From Gemmatimonadota bacterium (GTDB lineage: Bacteria; Gemmatimonadota; Gemmatimonadetes; Longimicrobiales; Gaopeijiaceae): 64,000 nt of DNA. The notes below the pieces were generated by a model. It was not told the origin of the DNA, did not search any database, and saw only the letters and a list, made by a program, of their open reading frames with translations. Of this stretch, positions 26,350 through 35,295 are shown in pieces. How positions within the stretch are numbered: position 1 is the first letter of the stretch; each line of letters begins with the position of its first letter. The DNA lies in assembly GCA_041390105.1 (NCBI GenBank), contig JAWKQO010000001.1:1924001-1988000 (forward strand), written 5' to 3'. The position numbers and the translations under genes were made by a program.

Positions 26350-27639
26350 GTGTCTGGGTACCGAGTCGGAAGGCCTCCGGGGGCGCCACAACGGCCGTCG
26401 CGCGGCGCCGGGGGACTCTCCGTGCCCGTCACTGTGGTCCTCATCGCGGCCTGGGGATGCGACCGAGGCTCAGAAATACCGCCGGTACTCGGACGGGACA
26501 GCGCGGGAATCTCCATCGTCGAGAATTCGCAGGCCGCGCTGGACGCCGCTCCGGTGTGGGTTGTCGACACGATACCTGCGATCGACATCGGTGGCGATCC
26601 TGAAGACGAGGACCAACTGTTCGTTCGTGTCGTACGCGCACGTCGAACGAGTGAGGGCAGCATCTGGATCGCTGATGCAGGAGCGACCCAGATCCGTGGC
26701 TTCGATCGCGAGGGCGGGCTGATCCATCGCTTGGGTCGCAAAGGCGAGGGTCCAGGCGAGTTCACCCGGCTCGCCGACCTCCTGGTCGTGAACGACACGA
26801 TCATGGCGTTGGACTCAGGGCTGCGGCGGATCAGCGTCTGGTCAACGACAGGGAAGCTCTTGGACACCCGCACACTCGGCGGTGGGCGCGTCGTCCCCTT
26901 TGCCCCGCTCCAGCGGGCCGGCGACGGTTCCCTCTGGATCGAGTGGATGGACGAGCCGCCCTACTCGTTGACGCAGGATGGACGCGCACCATTCGGGTCG
27001 GCGGTGCGCTCCTCGTCCACGATCCTGAGGTACGGCCCTGAGGACGGTGTCGGTGCGCCACTGGGCACGTTCCCTGGCTATGAGGAGGCCGTCTGGACCC
27101 GCGAGGGCCGCCCGCTGATGAGCGCAGCGCCCCTCGCCCGCTCGCTCGTATTCGGAGTTCACGACGATCGCGTCTACTTGGGGACGCAGGAGACCTACGA
27201 GATCGAGACGTGGAGCACTGACGGCAGGCGATTGCGCCTCATTCGTGGTCCGGCGGTGGACCTGACCGTGACGGAGGCCCAGGTCCAGGATTGGGCTGCC
27301 AGCGCGGCTTCTACCTACCCCGATCCCGATCCAGCGCGACGCGCTGAGTTGGCCCAATTCCTCTCCGAGCCGCCCCACCCCAGGACGGGCCCCGCCTACG
27401 GATCTCTCCTGATCGACCCGCAGGGCAGCGTCTGGGTCTCGGAGCCAACCTGGGCCCGGCTCCCTCCCGCGCCTTCCTGGACGATCTACGACCCGGACGG
27501 GGCCGTTCGCGCCACGATTCGGCTCCCTGAGGGATTCAGGGTCTTCGAGATCGGCGATGACTATGTGCTCGGACTCTGGACCGACGAATTGGGCGTGGAG
27601 CACGTTCGTGAGCACCACCTGACCCGAGGCACCCAGTGA
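26350..27639 (+). CDS. Six-bladed beta-propeller lipoprotein
   Basis: Exported beta-propeller of the six-bladed type common in Bacteroidota and Gemmatimonadota, up to 429 residues. The lipobox IAAWGC gives a lipid anchor. Blades show the family pattern: SIWIADAGATQIRGFDREGG, HRLGRKGEGPGEFTRLADLLV, DTIMALDSGLRRISVWSTTGK, DDRVYLGTQETYEIETWSTDG, SVWVSEPTWARLPPAP. The start is uncertain: GTG at 26350 follows the previous stop directly and supplies a basic n-region, while GTG at 26422 has a GGGGGA ribosome site but leaves an uncharged, very short signal. Its stop overlaps the asparaginase start by four bases. Role unknown; perhaps a sensor or scaffold. Confidence 0.8.
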   Translation: MSGYRVGRPPGAPQRPSRGAGGLSVPVTVVLIAAWGCDRGSEIPPVLGRDSAGISIVENSQAALDAAPVWVVDTIPAIDIGGDPEDEDQLFVRVVRARRTSEGSIWIADAGATQIRGFDREGGLIHRLGRKGEGPGEFTRLADLLVVNDTIMALDSGLRRISVWSTTGKLLDTRTLGGGRVVPFAPLQRAGDGSLWIEWMDEPPYSLTQDGRAPFGSAVRSSSTILRYGPEDGVGAPLGTFPGYEEAVWTREGRPLMSAAPLARSLVFGVHDDRVYLGTQETYEIETWSTDGRRLRLIRGPAVDLTVTEAQVQDWAASAASTYPDPDPARRAELAQFLSEPPHPRTGPAYGSLLIDPQGSVWVSEPTWARLPPAPSWTIYDPDGAVRATIRLPEGFRVFEIGDDYVLGLWTDELGVEHVREHHLTRGTQ

Positions 27640-28655
27640 TCGCGCTGCTGCTCGTTGTTCTCGCCACGGCCGCCACGCCGCTCACCGCCCAGGCGCCCCT
27701 GCCCCGTGTGGTGATCCTGACCACCGGTGGCACCATCGCCAGTCGCTCAGACGCCCCCATGGCGAGCGGCGACAGTCTGGTGAGCGCCGTGCCGGAGCTG
27801 CTGCAGCACGCGCGCGTGAGCGTCGAGGAGTTCAGCCGGGTGGGCTCTTCGCAGATGACGCCCGCCCACTGGCTGGCGTTGTCCCAACGGGTGAACGCGC
27901 TCTTCGCTGCGGACGCGGAGCTCGCGGGCATCGTGGTCACGCACGGCACCGACACCATGGACGAGACCGCGTTCTTCCTGAACCTCACGGTGCGGGACGC
28001 GAGGCCGGTGGTGGTGACAGGCTCCATGCGTTCCGCCACGGAGATCTCGGCGGATGGCCCGGCCAACCTGTTGAACGCCGTCCGGGTCGCTGCCTCGCCT
28101 TCCGCGCGAGGGCAGGGCGTGCTGGTGGTCTTGAACGAGGACATCTCGGCCGCCCGTGATGTCTGGAAGACGGACAACCGCCGGGTCGACACCTTCGCGT
28201 CCCCGGAGCTCGGCCACCTCGGCTACGTCGATCCGGACACGGTGGTCTTCCTGCGTGCCTCGCTGAAGCCACACACCGTGGAGAGTGCGTTCGACGTGCG
28301 CGCCAGCGCGGCACTCCCCAGCGTATTGGTGGCGCACGACTATACGGGCTTCGAACGCCGCGACCTGGAGGACCTGATCGCGCGCCGCCCCGATGGGATC
28401 GTCCTGTCCACCTTCGCGGGCGGCCGGACCAGCCCCGGGGCGAGGGAAGGCGTGCGTGCCGCAGTCGCGGCCGGCATCCCGGTGGTGTTGGCCTCGCGCG
28501 TACCTGGAGGCCGCATCGTCGGTGATCCGGCTGCGCCGCTGGGTGCCCTGCTCGCGCCGGATCTCTCCCCTTGGAAGGCGCGCATCCTCCTGATGCTCGC
28601 CCTCATGCACACCCACGACGCGCAGGGATTGAGAGAGATCTTCGCGCGCTACTGA
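27636..28655 (+). CDS. Secreted L-asparaginase (type II-like)
   Basis: Asparaginase/glutaminase-family amidohydrolase of 339 residues, releasing ammonia from asparagine. A signal peptide (first 19 residues, ending PLTAQA) makes it periplasmic or secreted, as in type II enzymes. Both catalytic threonine motifs are intact: TTGGTIAS (about 29-36) and VVTHGTDTMDETAFFL (HGTD 103-106). The C-terminal half has DGIVLSTFAGGRTSPG and GIPVVLASRVPGGRI. The GTG start forms a GTGA overlap with the upstream propeller gene, implying translational coupling. It is followed ten bases later by another amidohydrolase, so the four genes from 24646 to 30459 are probably one transcript. Confidence 0.93.
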   Translation: MIALLLVVLATAATPLTAQAPLPRVVILTTGGTIASRSDAPMASGDSLVSAVPELLQHARVSVEEFSRVGSSQMTPAHWLALSQRVNALFAADAELAGIVVTHGTDTMDETAFFLNLTVRDARPVVVTGSMRSATEISADGPANLLNAVRVAASPSARGQGVLVVLNEDISAARDVWKTDNRRVDTFASPELGHLGYVDPDTVVFLRASLKPHTVESAFDVRASAALPSVLVAHDYTGFERRDLEDLIARRPDGIVLSTFAGGRTSPGAREGVRAAVAAGIPVVLASRVPGGRIVGDPAAPLGALLAPDLSPWKARILLMLALMHTHDAQGLREIFARY

Positions 28656-28665
28656 GGAGGGCTCC

Positions 28666-30459
28666 GTGTCAGGGACCCTGCGCTGTGGACCGGCCCTGTT
28701 GGCACTCGCCCTCCTCGCGGCACAGGCGTGCTCGCAGGACAGGGACCCACCCGCCGACCTCATCCTCCTCGGAGGCCGGGTCATCACGGTGGACGCGAGC
28801 GACCGCATCGTCGAGGCGGTCGCGGTGCGCGGAGAGCGCATCGTAGCGGTGGGCACGAACGACGAGGTCGCCGCCCTGGCCGGACCCCAGACGGTTCGTG
28901 TCGAGCTCGACGGCCGGGCAGTCACTCCCGGACTCCTCGACGCGCATGCCCACTTCAACGGGGGCGCGGTGGACCGGATGTTCGTCCTCGACCTGAGCTA
29001 TCCCACAGTGGGAAGCGTCGAGGACATCGTGGCCGCGGTGGCGGCGCAGGCCGAGCGGCTACCGTCCGGCACCTGGATCCAGGGGCGCGGCTGGGACGAG
29101 GGCAAGCTCAAGGAGCTGCGCCTTCCCACCGCGGCCGATCTCGACCGCGCCGCGCCCGATCACCCCGTGTGGATCACCCAGACGATGGGACACTACGGCA
29201 CGGCCAACCACCGGGCGCTGGAGTTGGCTGGCGTCACGGCCGGCTCGCCGGACCCACCCGGCGGAACCATCGATCGGGACGTGAGCGGACGACCCACGGG
29301 GGTGCTCAAGGAGTCGGCCCAGGGGTTGGTGCGCCGCCTCATTCCCGAATTCGACGCCGCCCAGGTGCGCCAGGGCATGGCCGCCCTGGCGGATGCGTTC
29401 AATGCCGAGGGTATGACCGGGCTCAAGGACCCCGGTGTCTCGGAGGACGCCTGGGCAGCCTATCGGCAGGTACTGGAGGAGGGAAACCTGACGGTGCGCG
29501 TATTCGGGCTCTGGCGAGCGCCCGGGACGATCGAGGAAACCCGAGCCCTGATCGAACGCATCGGACCGAGCACCCGCCCCTACGAATCACGGCCGGACGA
29601 CCACCTGATCTCCGGCGGCGTCAAGCTCTACATCGACGGGAGTGGCGGCGCGCGCACTGCGTGGCTATACGACGATTGGAATCGCGAGAGCACGGAGGTG
29701 GACCGTGGCAATCGCGGGTATCCCACCCGCGATCCCGAGCTGATCCGCAGGCAGATTCGCCTGTTCCACGATGCCGGACTCCATGTGAGTGTCCATTCCA
29801 TCGGAGACCGCGGCATCGACTGGACGGTGGACAGCTACCAGCAAGCCCTTGACGCGAACCCGATCGCCGGGCTGCGCCACGGGATCATCCACGCCAACAT
29901 CCCCACCGATCACGCCTTGGACGTGATGGCCGACCTGCAGTCCCGCTTCGATGCTGCCTACCCTGAACCCTCGGCGAGCTTCATGTGGTGGATCGGGGAT
30001 ACCTACGCAGGCAACTTCGGGCCAGAGAGGTCCCTACGCCTGAATCCGTTTCGCACCTACCTGCAGCGCGGGATCCGCTGGGCCGGCGGGTCCGACTACT
30101 CGGTCACGCCTTTCCCCGCACGCTACGGCATCTGGGCGTCCGTGGCGCGCGAGCCGCTCCTGGGCGTCTACGGGGCGCACCCCTATGGGACCTCCGAGTC
30201 GGTCGACGTGCTCACTGCCCTGCGCTCGTTCACGATCTGGGCCGCACGCCAGATGTTCATGGAGGATGTCATCGGCTCGATCGAAGTGGGCAAGTACGCG
30301 GACCTGGCCGTATGGGACCGGGATCCCCTCGCCGTGCCCACGGCCGACTTGAAGGACATGACGTGCCATCTCACCGTCTTCAATGGAGAGGTTGTCTATT
30401 CGCATCCCGAAGGGCCGCGCACGGACCTGTCCGGCACGGAAGGAGGCGACGGAGCGTAG
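28666..30459 (+). CDS. AepA/YtcJ-like amidohydrolase (Amidohydro_3) lipoprotein, second copy
   Basis: Second Amidohydro_3 enzyme of the cluster, 597 residues, related in plan to the one at 24646. Lipobox LLAAQAC. Motifs: GRAVTPGLLDAHAHFNG (HAH metal pair), QGRGWDEGKLKEL, LYIDGSGGARTAWLY, VSVHSIGDRGIDWTVDSYQQ, RHGIIHANIP, GGSDYSVTPF (catalytic Asp position) and GSIEVGKYADLAVWDRDPL. GTG start with GAGGAGG five bases upstream. The distinct insert sequences of the two copies suggest different substrates. Last gene of the 24646-30459 run. Confidence 0.9.
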   Translation: MSGTLRCGPALLALALLAAQACSQDRDPPADLILLGGRVITVDASDRIVEAVAVRGERIVAVGTNDEVAALAGPQTVRVELDGRAVTPGLLDAHAHFNGGAVDRMFVLDLSYPTVGSVEDIVAAVAAQAERLPSGTWIQGRGWDEGKLKELRLPTAADLDRAAPDHPVWITQTMGHYGTANHRALELAGVTAGSPDPPGGTIDRDVSGRPTGVLKESAQGLVRRLIPEFDAAQVRQGMAALADAFNAEGMTGLKDPGVSEDAWAAYRQVLEEGNLTVRVFGLWRAPGTIEETRALIERIGPSTRPYESRPDDHLISGGVKLYIDGSGGARTAWLYDDWNRESTEVDRGNRGYPTRDPELIRRQIRLFHDAGLHVSVHSIGDRGIDWTVDSYQQALDANPIAGLRHGIIHANIPTDHALDVMADLQSRFDAAYPEPSASFMWWIGDTYAGNFGPERSLRLNPFRTYLQRGIRWAGGSDYSVTPFPARYGIWASVAREPLLGVYGAHPYGTSESVDVLTALRSFTIWAARQMFMEDVIGSIEVGKYADLAVWDRDPLAVPTADLKDMTCHLTVFNGEVVYSHPEGPRTDLSGTEGGDGA

Positions 30460-30507
30460 TCCCTTCCGCGACCGCTCTGAGGGAGGTCGGGGCGTTGCAG
30501 GACGACG

Positions 30508-30873
30508 TCAGTAGCCGTTGTTCTTCCAGACCCACACCGCCACCAACACGGCGGCGTTGGCCAACAGCCCGACCAGCGTGACGGGTAGCGAGAGCAGGCA
30601 CATCACGCCGGAGAGCAGCGCCAGGCCCACCGACCAGGTCGGCCAGGCCCCCCTGCCGAACAGGGCCTGGAGCCCCACCGCGGCGAACAGAACCCCGACC
30701 GCCAACCATAGCACACCGTAGGCGCGCGACCCGGCCTCACCCAGGTCGAGCCGTCCGCCCAGCAACGTGGTGTCGACGGGCTCGTCGGACGGAAGCAGCC
30801 CCCAGGGGACCGCGAATCCGACGCCATGCGCGACGCCGTGCACGATCAGCAACAACGCCAGTGCGATTCTCAC
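30508..30873 (-). CDS. Small hydrophobic membrane protein
   Basis: Integral membrane protein of 121 residues with about four hydrophobic helices and a short charged C-terminus (WVWKNNGY). The first helix carries an LIVHGVAHGVGFAVPWG motif with paired histidines. I do not recognise a characterised family. The GTG at 30873 was chosen because it has GGAG about eight bases upstream and forms a GTGA overlap with the stop of the upstream gene; longer versions run antiparallel to nothing useful and lack a signal. Co-translation with the DUF6544/DUF6920-like protein suggests a joint role. Confidence 0.75.
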   Translation of the reverse strand: MRIALALLLIVHGVAHGVGFAVPWGLLPSDEPVDTTLLGGRLDLGEAGSRAYGVLWLAVGVLFAAVGLQALFGRGAWPTWSVGLALLSGVMCLLSLPVTLVGLLANAAVLVAVWVWKNNGY

Positions 30874-31766
30874 GGAGTTGACTCCAGAGTGGCATGTGGC
30901 CGCCAGCTGGGCACGGTCTCGAAGTGCAGGGACTCGACGCGCCCACGCCAATACGGTTCCTCGCCGGTGGGCGGAAGCCAGGCCACCTCACCACGTCGGG
31001 GAATCCTGAACCCGTCCACCCACTCGTGCTCGCTCAAGCGCACGATCCAGGGCTGCTCCACGTAGCCGCCGTCCACCTCACGGGGACGATCGGCGGAGAA
31101 GATCTCGACCACGTCCCCCTGCGCATCGAAGCGGAAGCGGAGCGACACCGAGACGTCGCCATCCGTGAGCGTCGCCACAGCGGTGTCGGCAGCCTCGGCG
31201 CGCCACTGCAGATGCGGGCCCGGACGTAGGCGCGTGGGAATCCACACCGACTCGGCGAGGAAACGGATGAGCGCGCTGCGCAGGAGCGCGGGTTCGTCCG
31301 CCGCGTCGACCACGGTGAACAGCCCACCGAGCTTCGCGCGCATCTCGGCGTGTCCTTCTCCGTAGGCGTCCCGCACACGGACCGGGACGACCGGCGTCAT
31401 CCGGATCGCCGCATCCCAGACGAACCCGGGTGGCTCGGCGCGGAACACCTGCACCGCGCTGAACGGCGCCCAGCGCTCGGGCTCGACCGAGGCCCGGAAC
31501 TGGCCCCGCTGGGAGAGGCGGGCCCAGGTGATCGTGCCGGCGCCCGGAGAGAGCGCGTGCTCGAGATAGCGGGCCACCGGCTCCGGCACGGTGACCGGAT
31601 CGATGTCGGAGAGACCGGGATCCTCGATGCGGGCGAGCAGCGCCGCGACGCGGGCATGGGTCCGCCGTTCCCACACCAAGGCGCCGCCCACCAGCGTGGC
31701 GGCGACCGCCCCCGCGAGGGCTCCGATCCCGCCCAGAATCCTCAGCGTGCCCGAGCGCATGTTCAC
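30870..31766 (-). CDS. Membrane-anchored DUF6544/DUF6920-like protein
   Basis: Protein of about 298 residues with one N-terminal membrane helix (LGGIGALAGAVAATLVGGALVW) and a soluble domain of about 250 residues. The order PVARYLEHAL, RLSQRGQFR, W.PFSAVQVF, PPGFVWDAAIRM, then a C-terminal WVDGFRIPRRGEVAW segment matches an uncharacterised DUF6544/DUF6920-type family, as far as I can judge by eye. The start is GTG 31766 or ATG 31760. It overlaps the small membrane protein by four bases. Function unknown; the domain looks like a lipid- or ligand-binding beta fold. Confidence 0.75.
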   Translation of the reverse strand: MNMRSGTLRILGGIGALAGAVAATLVGGALVWERRTHARVAALLARIEDPGLSDIDPVTVPEPVARYLEHALSPGAGTITWARLSQRGQFRASVEPERWAPFSAVQVFRAEPPGFVWDAAIRMTPVVPVRVRDAYGEGHAEMRAKLGGLFTVVDAADEPALLRSALIRFLAESVWIPTRLRPGPHLQWRAEAADTAVATLTDGDVSVSLRFRFDAQGDVVEIFSADRPREVDGGYVEQPWIVRLSEHEWVDGFRIPRRGEVAWLPPTGEEPYWRGRVESLHFETVPSWRPHATLESTP

Positions 31767-31880
31767 CCGTCCCCCGATCGCTCCCTCGCAACCTGAGCGG
31801 ACCCGCGCCCACCGGCTGTCGGGAGAACTCCGCGCGCCGCCCCGGGGGCCTCTCCGGTCGGCGGCCCCGCTCGCGGACCT

Positions 31881-32594
31881 TCAGTCGGCGGGACGCCCCA
31901 CATAGATGCCCCGCGTGCGCAGCGCTTCGGGCAGACGCTCCACCCGCAGCCCGGCAGCTGCGAACGCCGAACCCATCTCCGCCTCGGTGAACAGCCCCAG
32001 CGTATGCCGTTCGCTGGCGCGTTCGATCCCACCGGCTCGTCCGATCAGGTATTCGAACTCCAGCACGGAGAGTCGCCCGTCGACCACGGTGCGGCTCATC
32101 CTGCACACTTTGGCCTGTTCGTCCGCACCCAGTACGGTCATCACGAACCCATGCGTGAGCTGGCCTGGCTCGAACCAGGGGTCGACGATGAGCACCCCGG
32201 CAGGGGCCAGGTGCCGAGCCAACGCCGCCACCGTGCGGTTGAGCCGCTCCACGGTGCACGCATATCCGATCGATGAGAAGAGGCAGGTTACGACGTCGTA
32301 GCGTTCGTCCAGATCGAGATGCTCCATGTCGGCGACCTGGAAGCGCCCGGCCGGGAGCTTCGCGGCGGCCCGAGCCACGAAGGCCGGTTCCAGATCCACG
32401 CCGTCCACCCGGAACCCCATTGCGGCCAGGTGCTTCGCGTGCTCGCCGGTGCCGCAGGCGACGTCGAGGAGAGAACGGGCCGCCGGCTGGCGTTCACGGA
32501 TGCACTCCGCCAGCCACGCGGCCTCAGCAGCGTAGTCCTTCTCCCCTGCATAGAGCAGGTCGTAGAAGTCCGCGGCCGTCTCGTAGTCTCCCAC
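31881..32594 (-). CDS. Class I SAM-dependent methyltransferase
   Basis: Methyltransferase of 237 residues. The SAM-binding motif I LLDVACGTGEHAKHLA is followed by the acidic ribose contact GVDLEPAF, motif III FQVADMEHLDL, and motif IV YDVVTCLFSSIGY. A post-core PDGVLIVDPWF-like segment (APAGVLIVDPWFEPG) is typical of small-molecule methyltransferases of this type. GTG start with AGGAGA about eight bases upstream. It begins three bases after the stop of the glyoxalase-like gene, so the two form an operon. The substrate is unknown. Confidence 0.9.
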   Translation of the reverse strand: MGDYETAADFYDLLYAGEKDYAAEAAWLAECIRERQPAARSLLDVACGTGEHAKHLAAMGFRVDGVDLEPAFVARAAAKLPAGRFQVADMEHLDLDERYDVVTCLFSSIGYACTVERLNRTVAALARHLAPAGVLIVDPWFEPGQLTHGFVMTVLGADEQAKVCRMSRTVVDGRLSVLEFEYLIGRAGGIERASERHTLGLFTEAEMGSAFAAAGLRVERLPEALRTRGIYVGRPAD

Positions 32595-32597
32595 CCG

Positions 32598-33251
32598 TCA
32601 CTCTCCTGTGTCTGCGGGCCTGCGCAGCTCGATCTCGCCGGCCGGGCAGCGTAGTCGGGCCACGAGGCTGGCGTAAGGTGCCCGCGACACCGGCATGTCC
32701 AATCCCAGCGCAGCGAGCTTGCTCAGCAGCGACGGAGGATCAGGGTGCTCGGCACACAGCAACATGAGTCGTACCTGGCCATCCCAGAATGCCGCGGGGT
32801 GCTCGCTTTCTCCCCAGTCGATGAGGAAGGGCAGCAGCGCGTCCGGATCCAGGGCGGCGGGATCGGTGAGCACCCAGGACAGACGCGACCCATCGGGACG
32901 CACCCGCCCCCCCGCACGTGGCTCCCCCAGCCGTACGCCCCGCTCGCGCAGGTGTGACACGGTCTGCTCGATGTCGCTGCCTTGGGCAGCCCACGCCACC
33001 AGGCCGGGTTCCCGCAGACGGTCGATGCCGAAGAGCGAGGGCAGGTCGGGGTCCGAGCGCTCCGGATCGGGTGCGATCACCTCGAGATAGGTCGAGGGGC
33101 CGATGGGCAGGACCGCGTTGCGGGTTCCCCAGGCCGGATGGCGCCCCCCCGGCAGCAAGCGCGCACCGAGGCGCGCTTCCACCCAGGCCACGCCCTGCTC
33201 GAGGTCCGGCGCTGCCACCACCAGGTGATCGACCCGCTCGAGTGCCGCCAT
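32598..33251 (-). CDS. Glyoxalase-like (VOC superfamily) domain protein
   Basis: Cytoplasmic protein of 217 residues with the Glyoxalase_3-like arrangement: VDHLVVAAPDLEQGVAWVEARLG with the first-strand His, GTRNAVLPIGPSTYLEVIAPDP (metal Glu in YLEV), then a second half with LSWVLTDPAAL and HPAAFW. Such proteins are often annotated as VOC family without known substrate. The ATG at 33251 begins the family N-terminus. It is transcribed divergently from the monooxygenase-like gene and is coupled to the downstream methyltransferase. Confidence 0.85.
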   Translation of the reverse strand: MAALERVDHLVVAAPDLEQGVAWVEARLGARLLPGGRHPAWGTRNAVLPIGPSTYLEVIAPDPERSDPDLPSLFGIDRLREPGLVAWAAQGSDIEQTVSHLRERGVRLGEPRAGGRVRPDGSRLSWVLTDPAALDPDALLPFLIDWGESEHPAAFWDGQVRLMLLCAEHPDPPSLLSKLAALGLDMPVSRAPYASLVARLRCPAGEIELRRPADTGE

Positions 33252-33319
33252 GCGTTGCTCGCCCCCGGGGCTGGAGATAGGCTTGCATGGTCGCCCCTTC
33301 TGCATACCGGAGCAACCGC

Positions 33320-33652
33320 ATGATCGTGCGCATCTGGCACGGCTGGACCACGCCGGCCAACGCGGATCGCTACCAGCGACTCCTGCTGGAAGAGATCTTC
33401 CCTGGCATCGAGGCCAAGGGCGTGGACGGATACCGGGGAATCCGACTGTTGCGACGCCCCTCGGAGGGCGAGATCGAGTTCATCACCGAGATGGCGTTCG
33501 ACTCGTGGGACGCGGTCAAGCGATTCGCGGGCGAGGACCACGAGACTGCGTACGTTCCGGTGTCCGCGCGGGCCGTACTGGCGCGCTTCGATGCCCGCTC
33601 CCAACACTACGAGTTGGTGACGGAGCGCGGCCCGGCGAGGCAACCCGAGTGA
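33320..33652 (+). CDS. Antibiotic biosynthesis monooxygenase-like (dimeric alpha-beta barrel) protein
   Basis: Small cytoplasmic protein of 110 residues with the ABM ferredoxin-like pattern: MIVRIWHGWTTPANADRYQRLLLEEIFPGIE, GYRGIRLLRR, EIEFITEMAFDSWDAVKRFAG and a final ARFDARSQHYEL strand. Members act as dimers in oxidation or as small-molecule binders; no specific role can be given. GGAG about eight bases before the ATG. Confidence 0.8.
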   Translation: MIVRIWHGWTTPANADRYQRLLLEEIFPGIEAKGVDGYRGIRLLRRPSEGEIEFITEMAFDSWDAVKRFAGEDHETAYVPVSARAVLARFDARSQHYELVTERGPARQPE

Positions 33653-33684
33653 GTCAGCGACCCCCCGCGACCGGAGGGGGCGCG

Positions 33685-34455
33685 GTGAGCGCCCTGCAGC
33701 GCCCCTGGCTCCTGAGCGAGAGCACCTGGGAGCTGGTACGGGAGACGCGCTACGACCTCGCCGTGCTGCCCTGGGGAGCCACGGAGCCGCACAACCTGCA
33801 CCTGCCCTTCGGGACGGACACCATGGAAGCGGAAGGCGTCGCCGCCGAGGCGGCGCGCTTGGCCTGGGACGGAGGAGCGCGCGTGGTGGTGCTCCCCGCG
33901 GTGCCGTTCGGCGTGAACTCGACGCAGCTCGGCCTGGGGCCGACCCTGCACGTCTCTCCCTCGACGCAGCTGCAACTCCTGTTCGACGTGCTGCGCAGCC
34001 TGGAAGCAGCGGAGATTCCCCGGTTGGCGATCTGCAACGGCCACGGAGGGAACGATTTCAAGCCCCTCATCCGCGAGGCGCAGCTCGACTCCGACGTGTT
34101 TCTCTGCACCTTCGATTGGTGGCGAGCCGTCGACGCCCGTGGATTCTTCGATGAGCCCGGAGACCACGCGGGCGAGCTGGAGACCTCCGTGATGCTGGCC
34201 CTCCGCCCCGACCTGGTGTTGCCCAAGGGGCGCTGGGGCACGGGTGCGTCGCGCCGTTTCAAGGTCACCGGCTTCAACGAAGGGTGGGCCTGGGCGCCCC
34301 GGGATTGGCGCGCCGTGACGGACGACACCGGAGTCGGGGACCCCCACGCCGCGACCGCCGACAGCGGGCGCGCGTTCCTGGCCGCGGCCTGCACGCGCAT
34401 CGCCGCGTTCCTGGTCGAGTTGGCCTCCACGGCCCTGGACGACCTCTACGAATAG
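33685..34455 (+). CDS. Creatininase-family amidohydrolase
   Basis: Cytoplasmic metal-dependent amidohydrolase, about 256 residues. The family metal ligands are visible in order: WGATEPHNLHLPFGTDT (Glu, His, Asp), CNGHGGND (His) and DHAGELETSVML (Glu). Creatininase-family enzymes hydrolyse cyclic or linear amides such as creatinine or formamide intermediates; the exact substrate is unknown. GTG 33685 has a strong GGAGGGGG upstream; a GTG at 33649 overlapping the previous stop as GTGA is the alternative. Confidence 0.88.
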   Translation: MSALQRPWLLSESTWELVRETRYDLAVLPWGATEPHNLHLPFGTDTMEAEGVAAEAARLAWDGGARVVVLPAVPFGVNSTQLGLGPTLHVSPSTQLQLLFDVLRSLEAAEIPRLAICNGHGGNDFKPLIREAQLDSDVFLCTFDWWRAVDARGFFDEPGDHAGELETSVMLALRPDLVLPKGRWGTGASRRFKVTGFNEGWAWAPRDWRAVTDDTGVGDPHAATADSGRAFLAAACTRIAAFLVELASTALDDLYE

Positions 34456-34457
34456 CC

Positions 34458-34478
34458 GCGGGTGCAGGCAGCACCCGC
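34458..34478 (+). terminator. Stem-loop with T-rich tail after the creatininase gene
   Basis: GCGGGTGC, loop AGGCA, GCACCCGC: an 8-bp perfect stem starting two bases after the TAG stop, followed by TTCCTT. One of the most terminator-like structures here. Confidence 0.65.
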
Positions 34479-34501
34479 TTCCTTCGGACGGGAGATGCAC
34501 G

Positions 34502-35245
34502 ATGTCCTCCTCGATCGAGCGTGATGTGCGTTGGCTCAAGGCCTACGCTCTCCTGAGCACGGTGGTGCTGGTGCTGTTCGCCACCACGGGCTTTCGCAGG
34601 AGCGAGGCGGGGCGCTTCGAGACGCTCGACGTGGAGCGCCTCAATGTGCTCAACCCAGACGGGTTGCCGGCACTGGTGCTGGCCGGGTTCGGCAACCTCC
34701 CCGGGCCGCGCATGGATGGTCGCGAGCTTCCGCGCGAGCTCTCCGCCGGGCGCACCAGTGCGGCAGGAATGATCTTCTTCAACGAGCGTGGGGACGAGGT
34801 GGGGGGTCTCACGTTCCACGGGAGCGAGACGAGCGACGGCTACGCCGCGGGCGGACATTTCTCGTTCGATCAGTTCCGGCAGGATCAGGTTGTGGCCATG
34901 CAGTACGTCGATGACGGGACCTCCCGGCGCGCGGGTCTCAACGTGTGGGATCGCTCGACCGAGGTTCCCCTCATGGATCTCGTGGACCTGCTCCAGCAGG
35001 CCCGCCTGGGCAGCGAAGCGGAGCGGTCTCAGGCTCAGGCCGCCCTGCAGGCCAGAGCCGCCTCCGGTGAGCTCGGTGCCCACCGTGTGTTTCTGGGGAG
35101 CGCCGACCGAACGGCGCTTCTCACTCTGGAAGATCCGCAGGGCCGCCCCCGGCTGCGTCTCGCGGTGGGCGAGGACGGCCAGGCACGCATCGAGTTCCTG
35201 GACGAGCAAGGCGAGGTGACCCAGCGCATCCCCGCGACCCGGTAG
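34502..35245 (+). CDS. Membrane-anchored protein of unknown function
   Basis: Protein of 247 residues with one N-terminal membrane helix (AYALLSTVVLVLFATTGF) preceded by a short cytoplasmic segment. The outside part begins with FETLDVERLNVLNPDGLPALVL and contains repeated beta segments of the type AGMIFFNERGDEVGGL and RVFLGSADRTALLTLEDPQGRPRLRLAVGEDGQARIEFLDEQGEV, which look like short D-x-G beta-hairpin repeats. I know no function. GGGAGA precedes the ATG. A terminator separates it from the creatininase gene. Confidence 0.75.
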   Translation: MSSSIERDVRWLKAYALLSTVVLVLFATTGFRRSEAGRFETLDVERLNVLNPDGLPALVLAGFGNLPGPRMDGRELPRELSAGRTSAAGMIFFNERGDEVGGLTFHGSETSDGYAAGGHFSFDQFRQDQVVAMQYVDDGTSRRAGLNVWDRSTEVPLMDLVDLLQQARLGSEAERSQAQAALQARAASGELGAHRVFLGSADRTALLTLEDPQGRPRLRLAVGEDGQARIEFLDEQGEVTQRIPATR

Positions 35246-35295
35246 CCGAGCGGCTTGTCCGACGTATGGGACAGCACACCTCACAGGACTCGCCC

